A DNA stretch of 64,000 bases from Clostridium mobile (lineage in GTDB: Bacteria; Bacillota; Clostridia; Clostridiales; Clostridiaceae), in the NCBI RefSeq assembly GCF_018918285.1, contig NZ_JAHLQF010000001.1:1131284-1195283 (forward strand), read 5' to 3'. Shown here piece after piece: positions 9,059-17,586 of this stretch; the first letter of the stretch is position 1; each line of letters begins with the position of its first letter. A program made the position numbers and the translations under genes. The notes under the pieces are model-generated. The model had not been told where the DNA came from. It searched no databases and worked only from the letters and a program-made list of their open reading frames with translations.

Positions 9059-9224
9059 CAACATGGCAAGCACCTCTTTAAAAAATTGGGCAATCCTTTA
9101 AAGACAGTACTATACTTATTCAGCATAGTCCCAACACATTTCATTTATATGTTTCGGCGATTACCCCCCTCCCTTACAAATAAATGTAAGGTACTAATAG
9201 CAACCGCGCCTCTATACCACGTTG
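9059..9224 (-). promoter_or_regulatory. Lysine riboswitch, copy A (proximal to lysC)
   Basis: Read on minus, this stretch has the L-box landmarks in order: AGAGGCGCG, AGTACC, ATCGCCGAAA, TTGGGACTA and TACTGTC. P1 pairs CAACGTGGTA with TGCCATGTTG (10 bp with G-U pairs), which sets the ends. It is followed by an antiterminator/terminator pair, so lysine binding should end transcription before lysC-asd. Confidence 0.92.
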
Positions 9225-9266
9225 TTTACAAGAATATTAAATTTTAAAATTAAGAGAAAAACAAAA

Positions 9267-9296
9267 ACAGCCATAAGCAAAAGGAGCTATGACTGT
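9267..9296 (-). terminator. Terminator of the distal lysine riboswitch
   Basis: The stem ACAGTCATAGC / GCTTATGGCTGT (with wobble pairs) is followed by a T-rich tract on minus (9257-9266). Its loop also contains CCTTTTGC, able to pair with GCAAAAGG after aptamer B. Confidence 0.85.
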
Positions 9297-9321
9297 TATA
9301 TAACAATAAAACCTTTTGCCC

Positions 9322-9488
9322 CAACATGATAAGCACTTCTTTAAAAAGTCGGGCAACCTTTTAAAAACAGTACTATACTTATTTAGCATAGTCCCAACAC
9401 ATTTTCTTTATGTGTTTCGGCGATTACTCCCCTCCCTTACAAATAAATATAAGGTACTAATAGCAACCGCGGCCTCTATACCACGTTG
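9322..9488 (-). promoter_or_regulatory. Lysine riboswitch, copy B (distal, promoter side)
   Basis: This is a second complete L-box aptamer, closely similar to copy A along its length: same P1 sequence CAACGTGGTA, AGTACC, ATCGCCGAAA and TTGGGACTA. It has its own terminator. Transcription therefore meets two independent lysine-sensing terminators in series. The similarity of the copies points to a local duplication. Confidence 0.92.
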
Positions 9489-9533
9489 TTTATTCCGTTA
9501 TTTATTTTTATACTTTTTAATATCATTATTAAA

Positions 9534-9562
9534 ATATTATCAGATGAACAATATTAAGTCAA
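9534..9562 (-). promoter_or_regulatory. lysC-asd promoter
   Basis: TTGACT (plus 9557-9562) and TAATAT (plus 9534-9539) are separated by exactly 17 bp on minus. This is a near-consensus housekeeping promoter about 45 bp upstream of riboswitch copy B. The leader would be close to 580 nt. Confidence 0.85.
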
Positions 9563-9596
9563 CTATTATTTACTTTTTATGTAGTTTTATTACTTT

Positions 9597-10091
9597 TTAT
9601 ATATTTACATGGGAAACTTTATTTCCACACCATTGAAGAAATTTCTCAAAATCATTATAACTTATTGTTATAGTTGCTGTATTTACATTAGGATGAAAAC
9701 TAATATTTCCTAGATTAGTTATATCTTTATCTAGCAACACTTGTACTTCTTTTTCTTCATCATTTATTAATCCAAAAGGAGTTACAGAGCCCGGTGTTAA
9801 TCCTAAATATTTGTTTAATCTTTCCTCTGATGCAAAACTTAAACTTGTACTTTCTATTTGATCTGCAAGTTTTTTTAAATCTACCTTTTTCCACTCTTGT
9901 ATAACTAAAAGGTAATGTGTATTTCCTTTTCTATTTCTAATAAATAAGTTTTTACAGTGCTCTCCTTTAATATCTATATCCAGTTTATCTGCCTCTTCAA
10001 TAGTAAAAACTGCCTCATGTTCATATCTTGTATATGGTATATTTAATTCTGCTAAAACATCGTATACCCTTTTTTCCTGTTCTTTATTCAT
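9597..10091 (-). CDS. YbaK/ProX-type aminoacyl-tRNA deacylase
   Basis: This is a 164-residue single-domain protein of the YbaK/prolyl-tRNA-synthetase-associated (INS-like) family, which hydrolyses mischarged tRNA in trans. Visible family features are the N-terminal helix and YTRYEHEAVFTIEEA, the KNLFIRNRKGNTHYLLV strands with the conserved lysine, and LTPGSVTPFGLIND in the second half. The exact amino acid cleared is not predictable from motifs here. GGAGGA precedes the ATG. It stands alone, upstream of the lysC promoter. Confidence 0.87.
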   Translation of the reverse strand: MNKEQEKRVYDVLAELNIPYTRYEHEAVFTIEEADKLDIDIKGEHCKNLFIRNRKGNTHYLLVIQEWKKVDLKKLADQIESTSLSFASEERLNKYLGLTPGSVTPFGLINDEEKEVQVLLDKDITNLGNISFHPNVNTATITISYNDFEKFLQWCGNKVSHVNI

Positions 10092-10228
10092 GCCCCATAT
10101 CCTCCATTGTAATTATAAATTTTAGTCTTTTAATTAAAAGTATATTCTGTAATACCCAATTTGATTTTTATCATCTATACTACACTATTATTTATAAAAC
10201 TTCAACGAATTTATGAAACATTCTATAA

Positions 10229-10453
10229 TTACTTTTGGAGGCCTAGCATATCTTCAACTCTGTCATTCATATATCTATATGCATCCTCAATTCCTTGATT
10301 ATAAAATTCTCCTGCTAATTCTTCTATTATGAAGTTTAGTAGTAGGGTCGCCGCTAAGTCGCCAATTTCTTCATCTCTTTCTTCTGAAAAATATTCTTTT
10401 ATTGATTCTATCATTTCTTTTTTCTTATCTTTATCTAACACTATTTTCTTCAT
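10229..10453 (-). CDS. DUF2164 family protein
   Basis: This 74-residue acidic, mostly helical protein begins MKKIVLDKDKKKEMIESI and has an EIGDLAATLLLNFI segment, which I recognise as DUF2164. No function is established for the family. AAAGGAG lies at ideal spacing before the ATG. It sits between the deacylase and dut genes on the same strand, with gaps large enough for its own transcript. Confidence 0.75.
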   Translation of the reverse strand: MKKIVLDKDKKKEMIESIKEYFSEERDEEIGDLAATLLLNFIIEELAGEFYNQGIEDAYRYMNDRVEDMLGLQK

Positions 10454-10553
10454 AAAATTATCTCCTTTACATTATAAATATATAAAATTAGCATTTTACA
10501 TATAATGATTTGAACTTGCCACTAGTTTTTAAAGTCTTAAATCTCTTCAATTT

Positions 10554-10988
10554 CTACACACCAGTAGAACCGAACCCTCCTGCATTTCTCTCAGTTTCAG
10601 TTAATTCTTCAACCTTTATAACATCTACTGGTATAACTGGTTTTACCACCATTTGAGCAATTTTCATACCTATCTCTATCTTGAATTGTTCCTTACCATG
10701 ATTAATAAGTATTACTCCCACTTCCCCACGGTAACCTTCATCTATAGTTCCTGGAGTATTTAAAACAGTTATTCCATTTTTTAAAGCTAGTCCACTTCTA
10801 GGTCTAACTTGTGCTTCCGTATGGGGTGGAAGTTGTATACTTATTCCTGTTGAAACTAACTTACTTTCTCCTGGGTTGATTGTCAATTCAACGGTAGAAA
10901 AAAGATCTAACCCAGCATCTCCTATATGAGCATATTCTGGCAACTTTGCATCTTTATTTAATAATTTTACTTTCAATGTATATTTCAT
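10554..10988 (-). CDS. dut: dUTP diphosphatase
   Basis: The trimeric dUTPase hydrolyses dUTP to dUMP and keeps uracil out of DNA. At 144 residues it has standard length and all five motifs: [33 protein letters not shown], a middle segment GMKIAQMVV and the C-terminal [10 protein letters not shown] that closes the active site. GGGAGGA precedes the ATG. Confidence 0.97.
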   Translation of the reverse strand: MKYTLKVKLLNKDAKLPEYAHIGDAGLDLFSTVELTINPGESKLVSTGISIQLPPHTEAQVRPRSGLALKNGITVLNTPGTIDEGYRGEVGVILINHGKEQFKIEIGMKIAQMVVKPVIPVDVIKVEELTETERNAGGFGSTGV

Positions 10989-11051
10989 CTTATTGTTTCC
11001 TCCCTTATTTCAACTGTAAATTAAATTTTAATAATTATAACATAACACTTT

Positions 11052-11930
11052 TTAATCATTAAACATAGATAATTGTACAGGCTTAACTTGTTTATAAAAA
11101 TTCATCCTTGTCATTATATTTTCTTTATAGCATAACTCTTTAAATTTACTATATAAACCTTCATAATTAGGAGCAGGACAAAAATATGAATTCTTATAAT
11201 TATTCACGTACTTTTCCTTAAGTCCTGGAAAGTTTTTATTTAGATGGCTAAAATAATATTCTCTTTGACCTTCTCTTATAGTCATTCCAAACCAAGCTAT
11301 TATATATTTTGCTCCTGCATCCTTTCCTCTTTTAACTATTTCTTCAATGTTATAATATTTATCAGTAATATACGGAAGCATAGGAGTTAACATTATTCCT
11401 GTATAAATTCCATCTTTTGAAAGCTTCTCTATAGCCTTGAATCTCTTTGAAGGGGATGGTGCATTTGGTTCTATAATTGAGGCTAAACTATCATCCGCTG
11501 TTGTTATAGTTATAGATGCCGCAGCATATATCTTACTTATCTCTTTTATAATATCACTGTCCCTTGTAATTAAATTTCCTTTAGTAATAATGTGAATAGG
11601 AAATTTATATAGATTTATAACCTCTAAAGCTTTTCTTGTGATACACAATTCTTTTTCAATTTGCATGTAAGGATCATTCATACTTCCTGTGCCTATGGTT
11701 CCTATATTTCTCTTGGATTTTAATTCTTTTTGTAATAATTCTATTGCATTTTTCTTTATTAGAATATCTGAAAATTTTTCTATACCATAGCAGCTACTCC
11801 TTGAATCACAATAGATACAACCATGTTGACAACCACGATATAAATTCATATTATAACTTAAACCAAAATATTTATCAGGACCATTTTTTATTGTAGAAAG
11901 TATAGTTTTAGCATATATTTCTTTAATCAT
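11052..11930 (-). CDS. SPL-family radical SAM protein
   Basis: The 292-residue protein carries the radical SAM cluster motif as CQHGCIYCDSR (CxxxCxxC) near residue 35, followed by the TIM-barrel pattern of the spore photoproduct lyase-like (SplB-related, Rv2578c-like) group, for example GSMNDPYMQIEKEL and the ITITTADD strand. It is likely a repair or modification enzyme; substrate unknown. It lacks the length and C-terminal cysteine region of true SplB, so DNA photoproduct repair is not assured. One GGGACAG core lies in frame at 11558-11564 as AGG GAC AGT. Confidence 0.75.
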   Translation of the reverse strand: MIKEIYAKTILSTIKNGPDKYFGLSYNMNLYRGCQHGCIYCDSRSSCYGIEKFSDILIKKNAIELLQKELKSKRNIGTIGTGSMNDPYMQIEKELCITRKALEVINLYKFPIHIITKGNLITRDSDIIKEISKIYAAASITITTADDSLASIIEPNAPSPSKRFKAIEKLSKDGIYTGIMLTPMLPYITDKYYNIEEIVKRGKDAGAKYIIAWFGMTIREGQREYYFSHLNKNFPGLKEKYVNNYKNSYFCPAPNYEGLYSKFKELCYKENIMTRMNFYKQVKPVQLSMFND

Positions 11931-11963
11931 TTATTTTTCACCCATAATATATTATATAATACT

Positions 11964-12422
11964 TTATAACTGTCCCCCAATATTAACTTTATATAGCTCA
12001 TCTAAAAATTCATTAAACCCTATTATTTTAGAGTTTTCTAATAAAAATCTACCACTATTAAATAATCTTTTATCTTCAGTAACCAAAATATAATTTTCAT
12101 TGTTTTGACAAATGCAAATTAATTCATAATCATTTTTAGATATTTTATTTCCTTCTATAGAATAAAACGGTTTATCAATCTCGCATTGCAACCCATATGA
12201 ATTTTCATCAATTATATGGTCTAATAGCTTCATAAATTTATTGGTTAGTACAGGAACTCCATTAAAATCTTTAAATTCCTTTTGTGATAACTCTCCTGCT
12301 ACATTATTAGATATCTTAAAATCTATCCCCTCAGCTTTTTCTATATTTTCTAATATCTCTGGACATTCATTCCATATTTTTATAATAATATTTGAATCTA
12401 AAATATACACTTTATTAATCAT
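11964..12422 (-). CDS. PIN-domain-like putative RNase
   Basis: The 152-residue protein begins VYILDSNIIIKIWN, with the first PIN aspartate, and later has KNDYELICICQ and VTEDKRLF, which supply further acidic residues in PIN spacing. Such proteins are usually RNases. No antitoxin-like small gene sits beside it, so a toxin role is not supported. The last codons (GGA CAG TTA TAA) are formed by a copy of the dispersed GGGACAGTTATA repeat, which supplies the stop codon. Confidence 0.65.
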   Translation of the reverse strand: MINKVYILDSNIIIKIWNECPEILENIEKAEGIDFKISNNVAGELSQKEFKDFNGVPVLTNKFMKLLDHIIDENSYGLQCEIDKPFYSIEGNKISKNDYELICICQNNENYILVTEDKRLFNSGRFLLENSKIIGFNEFLDELYKVNIGGQL

Positions 12423-12831
12423 ATATTTTCTCCTTCTGTGTTTATATACTACTATATCATTTGCTTTTTATAATATGTAAAATACATTATATTATAAAAT
12501 TTATTAAGGTATTTTATGTATTCCTAATGGTAAGATATTGTATACATATAACACAGAAAAACATATTTTATTACTATATGTGATGGTAAATTATACTCTA
12601 ATTTTTATAAAGTTAAGACATGTAATGCTAAATATTCATTACATGTCTTTATATTCTTAATATATGTCTGTAATTACTCCAAATGAGGATCCTTTAATGC
12701 GTTTTATATAACTGTCTCCAATTTATACAATTTAAATTTCCTATATATAATTTCTATAATTTTCAAATGACTGTCCCTTAGATTTTATTGATTTCTATGG
12801 TTGTCCCTCTATGTGTAAAAATAAATATATA
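12423..12831. other. Intergenic stretch with hairpin and repeat copies
   Basis: No gene is visible. It holds a perfect 13-bp hairpin at 12615-12649, a degenerate repeat (ACTGTCTCC) near 12710, an exact CTGTCCC at 12771-12777 and a weaker TTGTCCC near 12800. The rest is AT-rich and unremarkable. Confidence 0.7.
12615..12649. terminator. Bidirectional hairpin terminator candidate
   Basis: AAGACATGTAATG pairs perfectly with CATTACATGTCTT (13 bp, nine-base loop). T-richness is better on plus than on minus. It lies between the PIN gene and the small membrane protein gene. Confidence 0.55.
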
Positions 12832-12954
12832 TTATCTCCTTCTAGAAATTATATTTATAAGAAAGCCAACTATAAAGCCTATAAAAAATATCAATATGTT
12901 TTTTATTATAGATCTTCTTTTTCCCCTATCTCCTGTATCACCCATATCCCCCAT
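12832..12954 (-). CDS. Small single-pass membrane protein, 40 residues
   Basis: The frame starts ATG at 12954 and stops at 12832. It encodes MGDMGDTGDRGKRR followed by a hydrophobic helix (about residues 19-36) and a basic RRR end, a plausible single transmembrane peptide. GGAGG lies about seven bases before the ATG, and the repeat GGGACAG overlaps this ribosome binding site (GGAGGGACAGTATG). The GD-rich N-terminus is unusual. The case rests on the ribosome binding site and the hydrophobic profile only. Confidence 0.5.
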   Translation of the reverse strand: MGDMGDTGDRGKRRSIIKNILIFFIGFIVGFLINIISRRR

Positions 12955-13067
12955 ACTGTCCCTCCAAATATTTTATAATATTAACACACTTAACTTATTT
13001 TTATTTATCACAACAAGTTAACTTATGAAAGGTTAAGTTAATACTCCTAGAAAATATATTTTAATAT

Positions 13068-13649
13068 TTACTTTAAAGTTTCATCTATTTTTTCCATAGC
13101 ATAATTAGCCTGGGCTAATTGAAAAACTTTATTTTTACCTTTATATGAAATTTTTATTCCTTTACATAATTCCTTAAAAAATACTCTATCAAATAAGGAG
13201 AATTTATTAATTTCATTAGATATATCTATATCTTTCATATCATTATTTTTAATTATTATACTTTCACTCTTTAGGTTTTCTCTAAAGGGAGTAAATTTTA
13301 TTTCTTCCTTTGAAACATATAAAACTCCAAAGGTTGGCCCATCTAATTTTTTAAGGTTGCATATAAACATCAATAAATTCATCTTTTTATCATAATTCTT
13401 TAAATCCTCATAAAATTTATCAACTTTTACTTTTGTTCCTTTATATAGATATTTTGGTGTTAGAAAATATATCAGTATACTAACTGTAATTAATATTATA
13501 AAATCTATAACTACATTATTCTTCCCTGTAGTTATCAACGTTCGTATAAAGCACAGAACTCCCCATAATAATATCCACTTTATTCTTAAACTCTTGAAAT
13601 AAACTTTGATAAATTCATTATCTTTCCTTTGCTCAATATTATGGTCCAT
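13068..13649 (-). CDS. Membrane protein of unknown function
   Basis: I chose the ATG at 13649, nine bases after GGAG; a TTG three codons earlier overlaps that site. The 193-residue protein has two adjacent transmembrane helices (about residues 25-75, around LLWGVLCFIR and FIILITVSILIYFL) and a soluble C-terminal domain rich in beta strands and lysine. The layout resembles YcxB-like proteins, but no defining motif is visible. It stands alone between AT-rich gaps. Confidence 0.6.
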   Translation of the reverse strand: MDHNIEQRKDNEFIKVYFKSLRIKWILLWGVLCFIRTLITTGKNNVVIDFIILITVSILIYFLTPKYLYKGTKVKVDKFYEDLKNYDKKMNLLMFICNLKKLDGPTFGVLYVSKEEIKFTPFRENLKSESIIIKNNDMKDIDISNEINKFSLFDRVFFKELCKGIKISYKGKNKVFQLAQANYAMEKIDETLK

Positions 13650-13738
13650 ATTTTTCAACTCCTAATTATGAGCAGTGCATAGCTCACCCTTATTAAATCT
13701 CTCAATTTTTTTATTACTTCTTTTAATTTCATCATAAT

Positions 13739-14476
13739 TCAATCTGAAATTTCTCTCCTTTTAAGTAACAGACGGCTCTCCCAATTCTGATTAATTATTG
13801 ATTTGTACACCTCATGTGAAATAATAGGTTTTTCTAGTTCACACATGGTTTTATCTGAAATTTTATTTCCTTCAAATAGTTCAGTTCCTGCTTTTCTTAA
13901 CAATCTTTTATAGTTATCAATATAGGGATGTAAAGTTTCATTGTCCATAACTAATAGAGGTCCCTCCCCTCTATAAATTTCTGCTATAAGTTTTGAATGC
14001 ATGTTTCTAGATATTCTCTTATACATTAAACTAACTACCTGAAAATGACTTTGCTCACTAAATCCACAGTTTGAAATCACTATTATTTTAGGATATTTTT
14101 CATAACGCTTTCTATGTATACTCTCACCCTTAAAATCCTCCTCTATATGTGGATTTATTAAAGGTATAAGTCTATCAAAGAATTTCTTCATAATACCTGT
14201 AACGTTATCTACATAAAGTGGGCTTGCAAATACTACATAATCTGATGAAATATATTTATTTAATAATTCCTCCATGTCATCTTTAATGATACATTTTCCT
14301 GGAGTTTTTACCCAACATGAAAAACATCCCTTGCAGGTGTTTATATTTTTTTCTGTTAAAAATATATTCTCAAAACTTTTAAAGTTGTTTTTTACATCTG
14401 CTAAAAATTCTTCCACCATAATATTAGTAGCGCTAAACTTTCCTTTTGGACTTCCATTGAATATTGTTATTTTCAT
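13739..14476 (-). CDS. Flavodoxin-like NAD(P)H/FMN oxidoreductase
   Basis: The start is taken at the ATG at 14476 (MKITIFNGSPKGK), right after a G-rich ribosome binding site; a longer frame to 14542 has none. The N-terminal strand-loop FNGSPKG...SATN binds FMN phosphate, and the PLYVDNVTGIMKKFFDR segment is typical of the flavodoxin-fold iron-sulfur flavoprotein/NADPH-dependent FMN reductase group. Two close cysteines (CKGCFSCWVKTPGKC) between them resemble the compact cluster or cysteine motif of iron-sulfur flavoproteins. The C-terminal 90 residues are helical and poorly conserved. Confidence 0.8.
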   Translation of the reverse strand: MKITIFNGSPKGKFSATNIMVEEFLADVKNNFKSFENIFLTEKNINTCKGCFSCWVKTPGKCIIKDDMEELLNKYISSDYVVFASPLYVDNVTGIMKKFFDRLIPLINPHIEEDFKGESIHRKRYEKYPKIIVISNCGFSEQSHFQVVSLMYKRISRNMHSKLIAEIYRGEGPLLVMDNETLHPYIDNYKRLLRKAGTELFEGNKISDKTMCELEKPIISHEVYKSIINQNWESRLLLKRREISD

Positions 14477-14886
14477 ATCCCCACTCCCCCTACTTTTATT
14501 TGAAATACTAATATACCATGTAGTCCATTGTTTTACTGTCAATTATTTTCTTTAGTAATACCAATTCTTTTTTCGTATATTTTATATAAAATATATTCAT
14601 AGTTTACCTAAGAAAACATTGGCACAAATTTTAAAGTTTTATATAAAAATAAATCAAATTGTTTTTTATATCTTGTAATATTTTTTATTAGAATAGTAGA
14701 AATCTAATTTTGTTTTATAAGCTTAATATCTCTTTTAATATTTATGAATAGACGTTTTAAGTTAATTTTACATTATATTTCCAATTAAAACAACAAAACC
14801 ATCCTTTAATTGGAAAATCAAAGGATGGTTAGGGGACAGTTATTATAGTTTATAGGAGTTAGTATAGTTAAGTGACAGTTATTATC
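14477..14886. other. AT-rich gap with terminator and repeat copies
   Basis: No gene is seen. The right part holds the terminator at 14797-14830, an exact GGGACAG copy at 14833-14839 (plus) and a weaker GTGACAGTTAT near 14872. The left part is AT-rich without clear structure. Confidence 0.6.
14797..14830 (-). terminator. Terminator of the amidohydrolase-carbamoyltransferase operon
   Basis: AACCATCCTTT pairs with AAAGGATGGTT (11 bp) and is followed on minus by a TTTTGTTGTTTT tract. It lies about 57 bp past the last gene of the operon. Confidence 0.85.
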
Positions 14887-16125
14887 TTATAATTCGCCCG
14901 AAACGATTTTTCCTCTAAACATAACTGCATTTTTCTTAGTTCTTCTTGCTACAGCTTCCGCAGAGCAAGATGCTTCTGTAAATACTATATTAGCTTCATC
15001 TCCTACTTTGGGCCATGTTTTATTACCTTTATTATCTAGTGGAGTTACTCCATTGGTTATAAAATTTAAAGCTCTGGTGAGTAAGTATTCATCTATCCAG
15101 CCAAATCTTTCTGCCATTCTACTAGCCTTTTGTAGCATATCTCCTGTACCAAAGGGGCTCCAGTGATCGTTAATATTGTCATTTACCACATATACCCTAA
15201 CTCCTCTTTCATGAAGAAGCGGAACAGGAGGTGATGGTATATCAATAGGTACTGTAGTAGCGATACTTATATTTAGAGATGCAAGTTTATCTGCTAAATC
15301 CCTTACTTCTTCAATATGACTGTCCCCCATACAATATGCGTGACTTATATTTACCCTTCCTTGCCATTTAGCATCTTCCACCATTTGAGCTAGCCTATTT
15401 ATAGTATACATTCCTAATTTTCCACCGTCATGTATATGAATATCCACATCAGAATTAAATTCTACAGCAATGTCCATCATAGTATGAAGAGATTTTTCAA
15501 TATCATTATCTATAGTCGCAGGGTCAAGTCCTCCCACTACATTAACACCATTTCTCATAGCTTCCTTCATTATTGGTACTGAATTACTTCTTAGTAAGCC
15601 ATGTTGAGGAAAAGCTACTAATTCATAAGTTAGTTTATCTTTATAATTTTCTAGAGCTGCAATTACTTTTTCTAAATTGCCCAAACCTACAACAGGATCA
15701 ACATTGCATTGCACTCTAGCATGAGTTACTCCATTAGATGTAATTAAATCTAACAATTTCTCAGCTCTTTTTGTTGTAATGGGCAAAAATTTAGGTAGAA
15801 ATTCTTCTTCCTCTTTGATTCTGTGAGTAACACTTTTAAAAGGTGTACTTGCCTTCCACGGCCCTCCAAGATGACCTTTATCAAGATGTATATGCTTCTC
15901 TGTAAAGGATGGTAATGCTAAAAGTCCCTTTGCATCTACAACTGGATTTTCATCCTGCTCCTTCTCGCCTTTTTTAATTTTTATTATCTTTCCACCTTCA
16001 ATTAAAATATGATATATGCTAGTTTTTGTACTAGTTACCTCTCCACTGTTTGTACTAACCGCATTTTCATTATAAGTAAAACCATCTTCAAGCAAAACAT
16101 TAGTTAACCAAAATTTTTTATTCAT
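14887..16125 (-). CDS. Cytosine-deaminase-like amidohydrolase 2
   Basis: The ATG at 16125 is preferred over an in-frame GTG at 16140 because GAGGG lies about eight bases upstream of it. The 412-residue protein has the cytosine deaminase-type metal site: HIHLDK (HxH), HIHDGGK, NISHAYCMGD and the final aspartate in VVNDNINDHWSPFG. Substrate residues differ enough from CodA that the substrate is open: a cyclic amide, pyrimidine or creatinine-like ring. It is the last gene of the putative carbamoyl-phosphate-generating operon. Codons GGG GAC AGT (GDS) in motif MGDSH form a repeat core at 15320-15326. Confidence 0.82.
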   Translation of the reverse strand: MNKKFWLTNVLLEDGFTYNENAVSTNSGEVTSTKTSIYHILIEGGKIIKIKKGEKEQDENPVVDAKGLLALPSFTEKHIHLDKGHLGGPWKASTPFKSVTHRIKEEEEFLPKFLPITTKRAEKLLDLITSNGVTHARVQCNVDPVVGLGNLEKVIAALENYKDKLTYELVAFPQHGLLRSNSVPIMKEAMRNGVNVVGGLDPATIDNDIEKSLHTMMDIAVEFNSDVDIHIHDGGKLGMYTINRLAQMVEDAKWQGRVNISHAYCMGDSHIEEVRDLADKLASLNISIATTVPIDIPSPPVPLLHERGVRVYVVNDNINDHWSPFGTGDMLQKASRMAERFGWIDEYLLTRALNFITNGVTPLDNKGNKTWPKVGDEANIVFTEASCSAEAVARRTKKNAVMFRGKIVSGEL

Positions 16126-16165
16126 TCCTAACACCCTCACTTTTTAAATGTTCATAGCAAAAATA

Positions 16166-16204
16166 CACCTCCAAATGTTAGTTTTTTATCTAACATTTGG
16201 GGTG
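16166..16204 (-). terminator. Hairpin between the two amidohydrolase genes, burying a GGAGGTG
   Basis: An 11-bp perfect stem (CCAAATGTTAG / CTAACATTTGG) extends by CACC/GGTG past one bulged base. The 3' arm contains GGAGGTG and a short T-rich tract follows. It could be an attenuator or processing hairpin that lowers expression of the last gene, or a masked ribosome binding site of the tiny frame ATG AAC ATT TAA. Confidence 0.6.
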
Positions 16205-16260
16205 CACTTCAAAGCCTCAACTCTTTTTTATTAATTTTTAGAGAAATATTATGATATTAA

Positions 16261-17484
16261 CTAAAAATTAAGCTTAACTTTCTTTTCTGTCTCCACTGTT
16301 ATTTTACCATTTTTGATTACATATAATCTATCTGGAATATCTATTATCGCATCATTAATAACTTTTGTGTCTAAAAGTACCATGTCCGCTTTTTTACCAA
16401 CTTCCAAACCATAATCTTTAAGTCCTAAAGCCTTAGCAGGATTTGTTGTAATCATTGGTAATACAGTTGGAAGGTCATCTGCTCCTCCAAGATGTGCTGT
16501 AGGTATAGCAAGCATAGCAATTTGAATTAAATCTCCATTTCCATATGGTGTAAATGCATTTCTTATATTGTTTGTAGCTATGCACATATTAACACCGCCA
16601 TCGCGCAATGTACGTACTGGAGTTAATGCTCTTCTTACATTATATTCGTCTTTTCTTCCTCCAAGATGAAGATCTGTAGCAGGTAAACTCATTACACTGA
16701 TTTGAGCTTCACGCATCTTTTCTACAATTGGTGCTAATTTTTCTTTTGATAACGCTCCTAAACTTGTTAAGTGACCTACTGAAACCCTGCCTTGATATCC
16801 TTCTTTTATAGTTTTATCACATATATATTCTATTGTTATTCCTTCTGCATCATCTTTGAAATCCTGATGAAAATCAATTGGCTTATTATACTTTTTAGCT
16901 ATTTCAAATACTAGATCTATGTGATCCATAGCTGGAGCATCATTATATGGTATACCTCCAACTACATCTGCACCCATTTCCATAGCTTGGAACATCATTT
17001 CTTCAGTACCAGGTGATTTAAATATACCTTCCTGTGGAAAAGCGGTTACTTGAATATCTATCACATCTTTAAATTCATGTTTTAGTTTCATAACAGTTTC
17101 AAAACCTGTAAATCCCTGTGATGGATCAAACTCTGAATGAGTTCTTATGTGAGTTGTTCCATTTTTTATTAACATCATCAATGCTTTTCTTGCTCTATTT
17201 TCTACATCTTCCTTAGTAAAAGTCGGCTTTAACTGCCCTGTAACCTGTATTGCTTCCCATAAAGTACCTGATTTATTTGGTAATCTATCTGCAATCAATG
17301 CCTTATCAAGATGTATATGGGCATCTACAAGCCCTGGAATAAGCACTCTTCCTTCACCTTCTATTTCCCTTTTAGCATTTCCTTCTATGTGTGGAGCAAT
17401 AGCTACTATCTTACCACCTTCTATAGCCACATCTTGTAGCTCTTCTCCATCTTTAATCCTAACTTTTCTTAAAATTATATCCAT
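16261..17484 (-). CDS. Cytosine-deaminase-like amidohydrolase 1
   Basis: This 407-residue TIM-barrel amidohydrolase has HxH in GLVDAHIHLDKA, a HIRTHSEFDP strand, HQDFKD, SVGHLTSLG and the late aspartate/asparagine ATNNIRNAFTPYG. The pattern matches the CodA branch, which deaminates cytosine, creatinine or related rings. It is clearly paralogous to the enzyme encoded just downstream, so the two may act on successive or isomeric substrates. GGGAGGT precedes the ATG. The gap to the upstream permease gene is about 100 bp, same strand. Confidence 0.83.
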   Translation of the reverse strand: MDIILRKVRIKDGEELQDVAIEGGKIVAIAPHIEGNAKREIEGEGRVLIPGLVDAHIHLDKALIADRLPNKSGTLWEAIQVTGQLKPTFTKEDVENRARKALMMLIKNGTTHIRTHSEFDPSQGFTGFETVMKLKHEFKDVIDIQVTAFPQEGIFKSPGTEEMMFQAMEMGADVVGGIPYNDAPAMDHIDLVFEIAKKYNKPIDFHQDFKDDAEGITIEYICDKTIKEGYQGRVSVGHLTSLGALSKEKLAPIVEKMREAQISVMSLPATDLHLGGRKDEYNVRRALTPVRTLRDGGVNMCIATNNIRNAFTPYGNGDLIQIAMLAIPTAHLGGADDLPTVLPMITTNPAKALGLKDYGLEVGKKADMVLLDTKVINDAIIDIPDRLYVIKNGKITVETEKKVKLNF

Positions 17485-17586
17485 AGAAATACCTCCCTTT
17501 TTAATGAGTCTTATATTTAGAAATTAGATTACATTTTGATTAATAGATTATATTTAAACCAATTTATATTTAAAATAGATTCTGTT

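Noticed and set aside
9121-9140. TAGTCCCAAC as a variant of the CTGTCCC repeat
   Set aside because: It is the conserved TTGGGACTA of the lysine aptamer.
9053-9636. Two similar plus-strand open frames starting MPQH.KH, looking like paralogous genes
   Set aside because: They are antisense to the two tandem lysine riboswitches; their similarity comes from the duplicated RNA element, and neither has a convincing start site.
11964-12422. Toxin-antitoxin pair based on the PIN domain
   Set aside because: No small antitoxin-like frame with an RBS adjoins it; the upstream gap is non-coding and the next gene downstream is the radical SAM gene.
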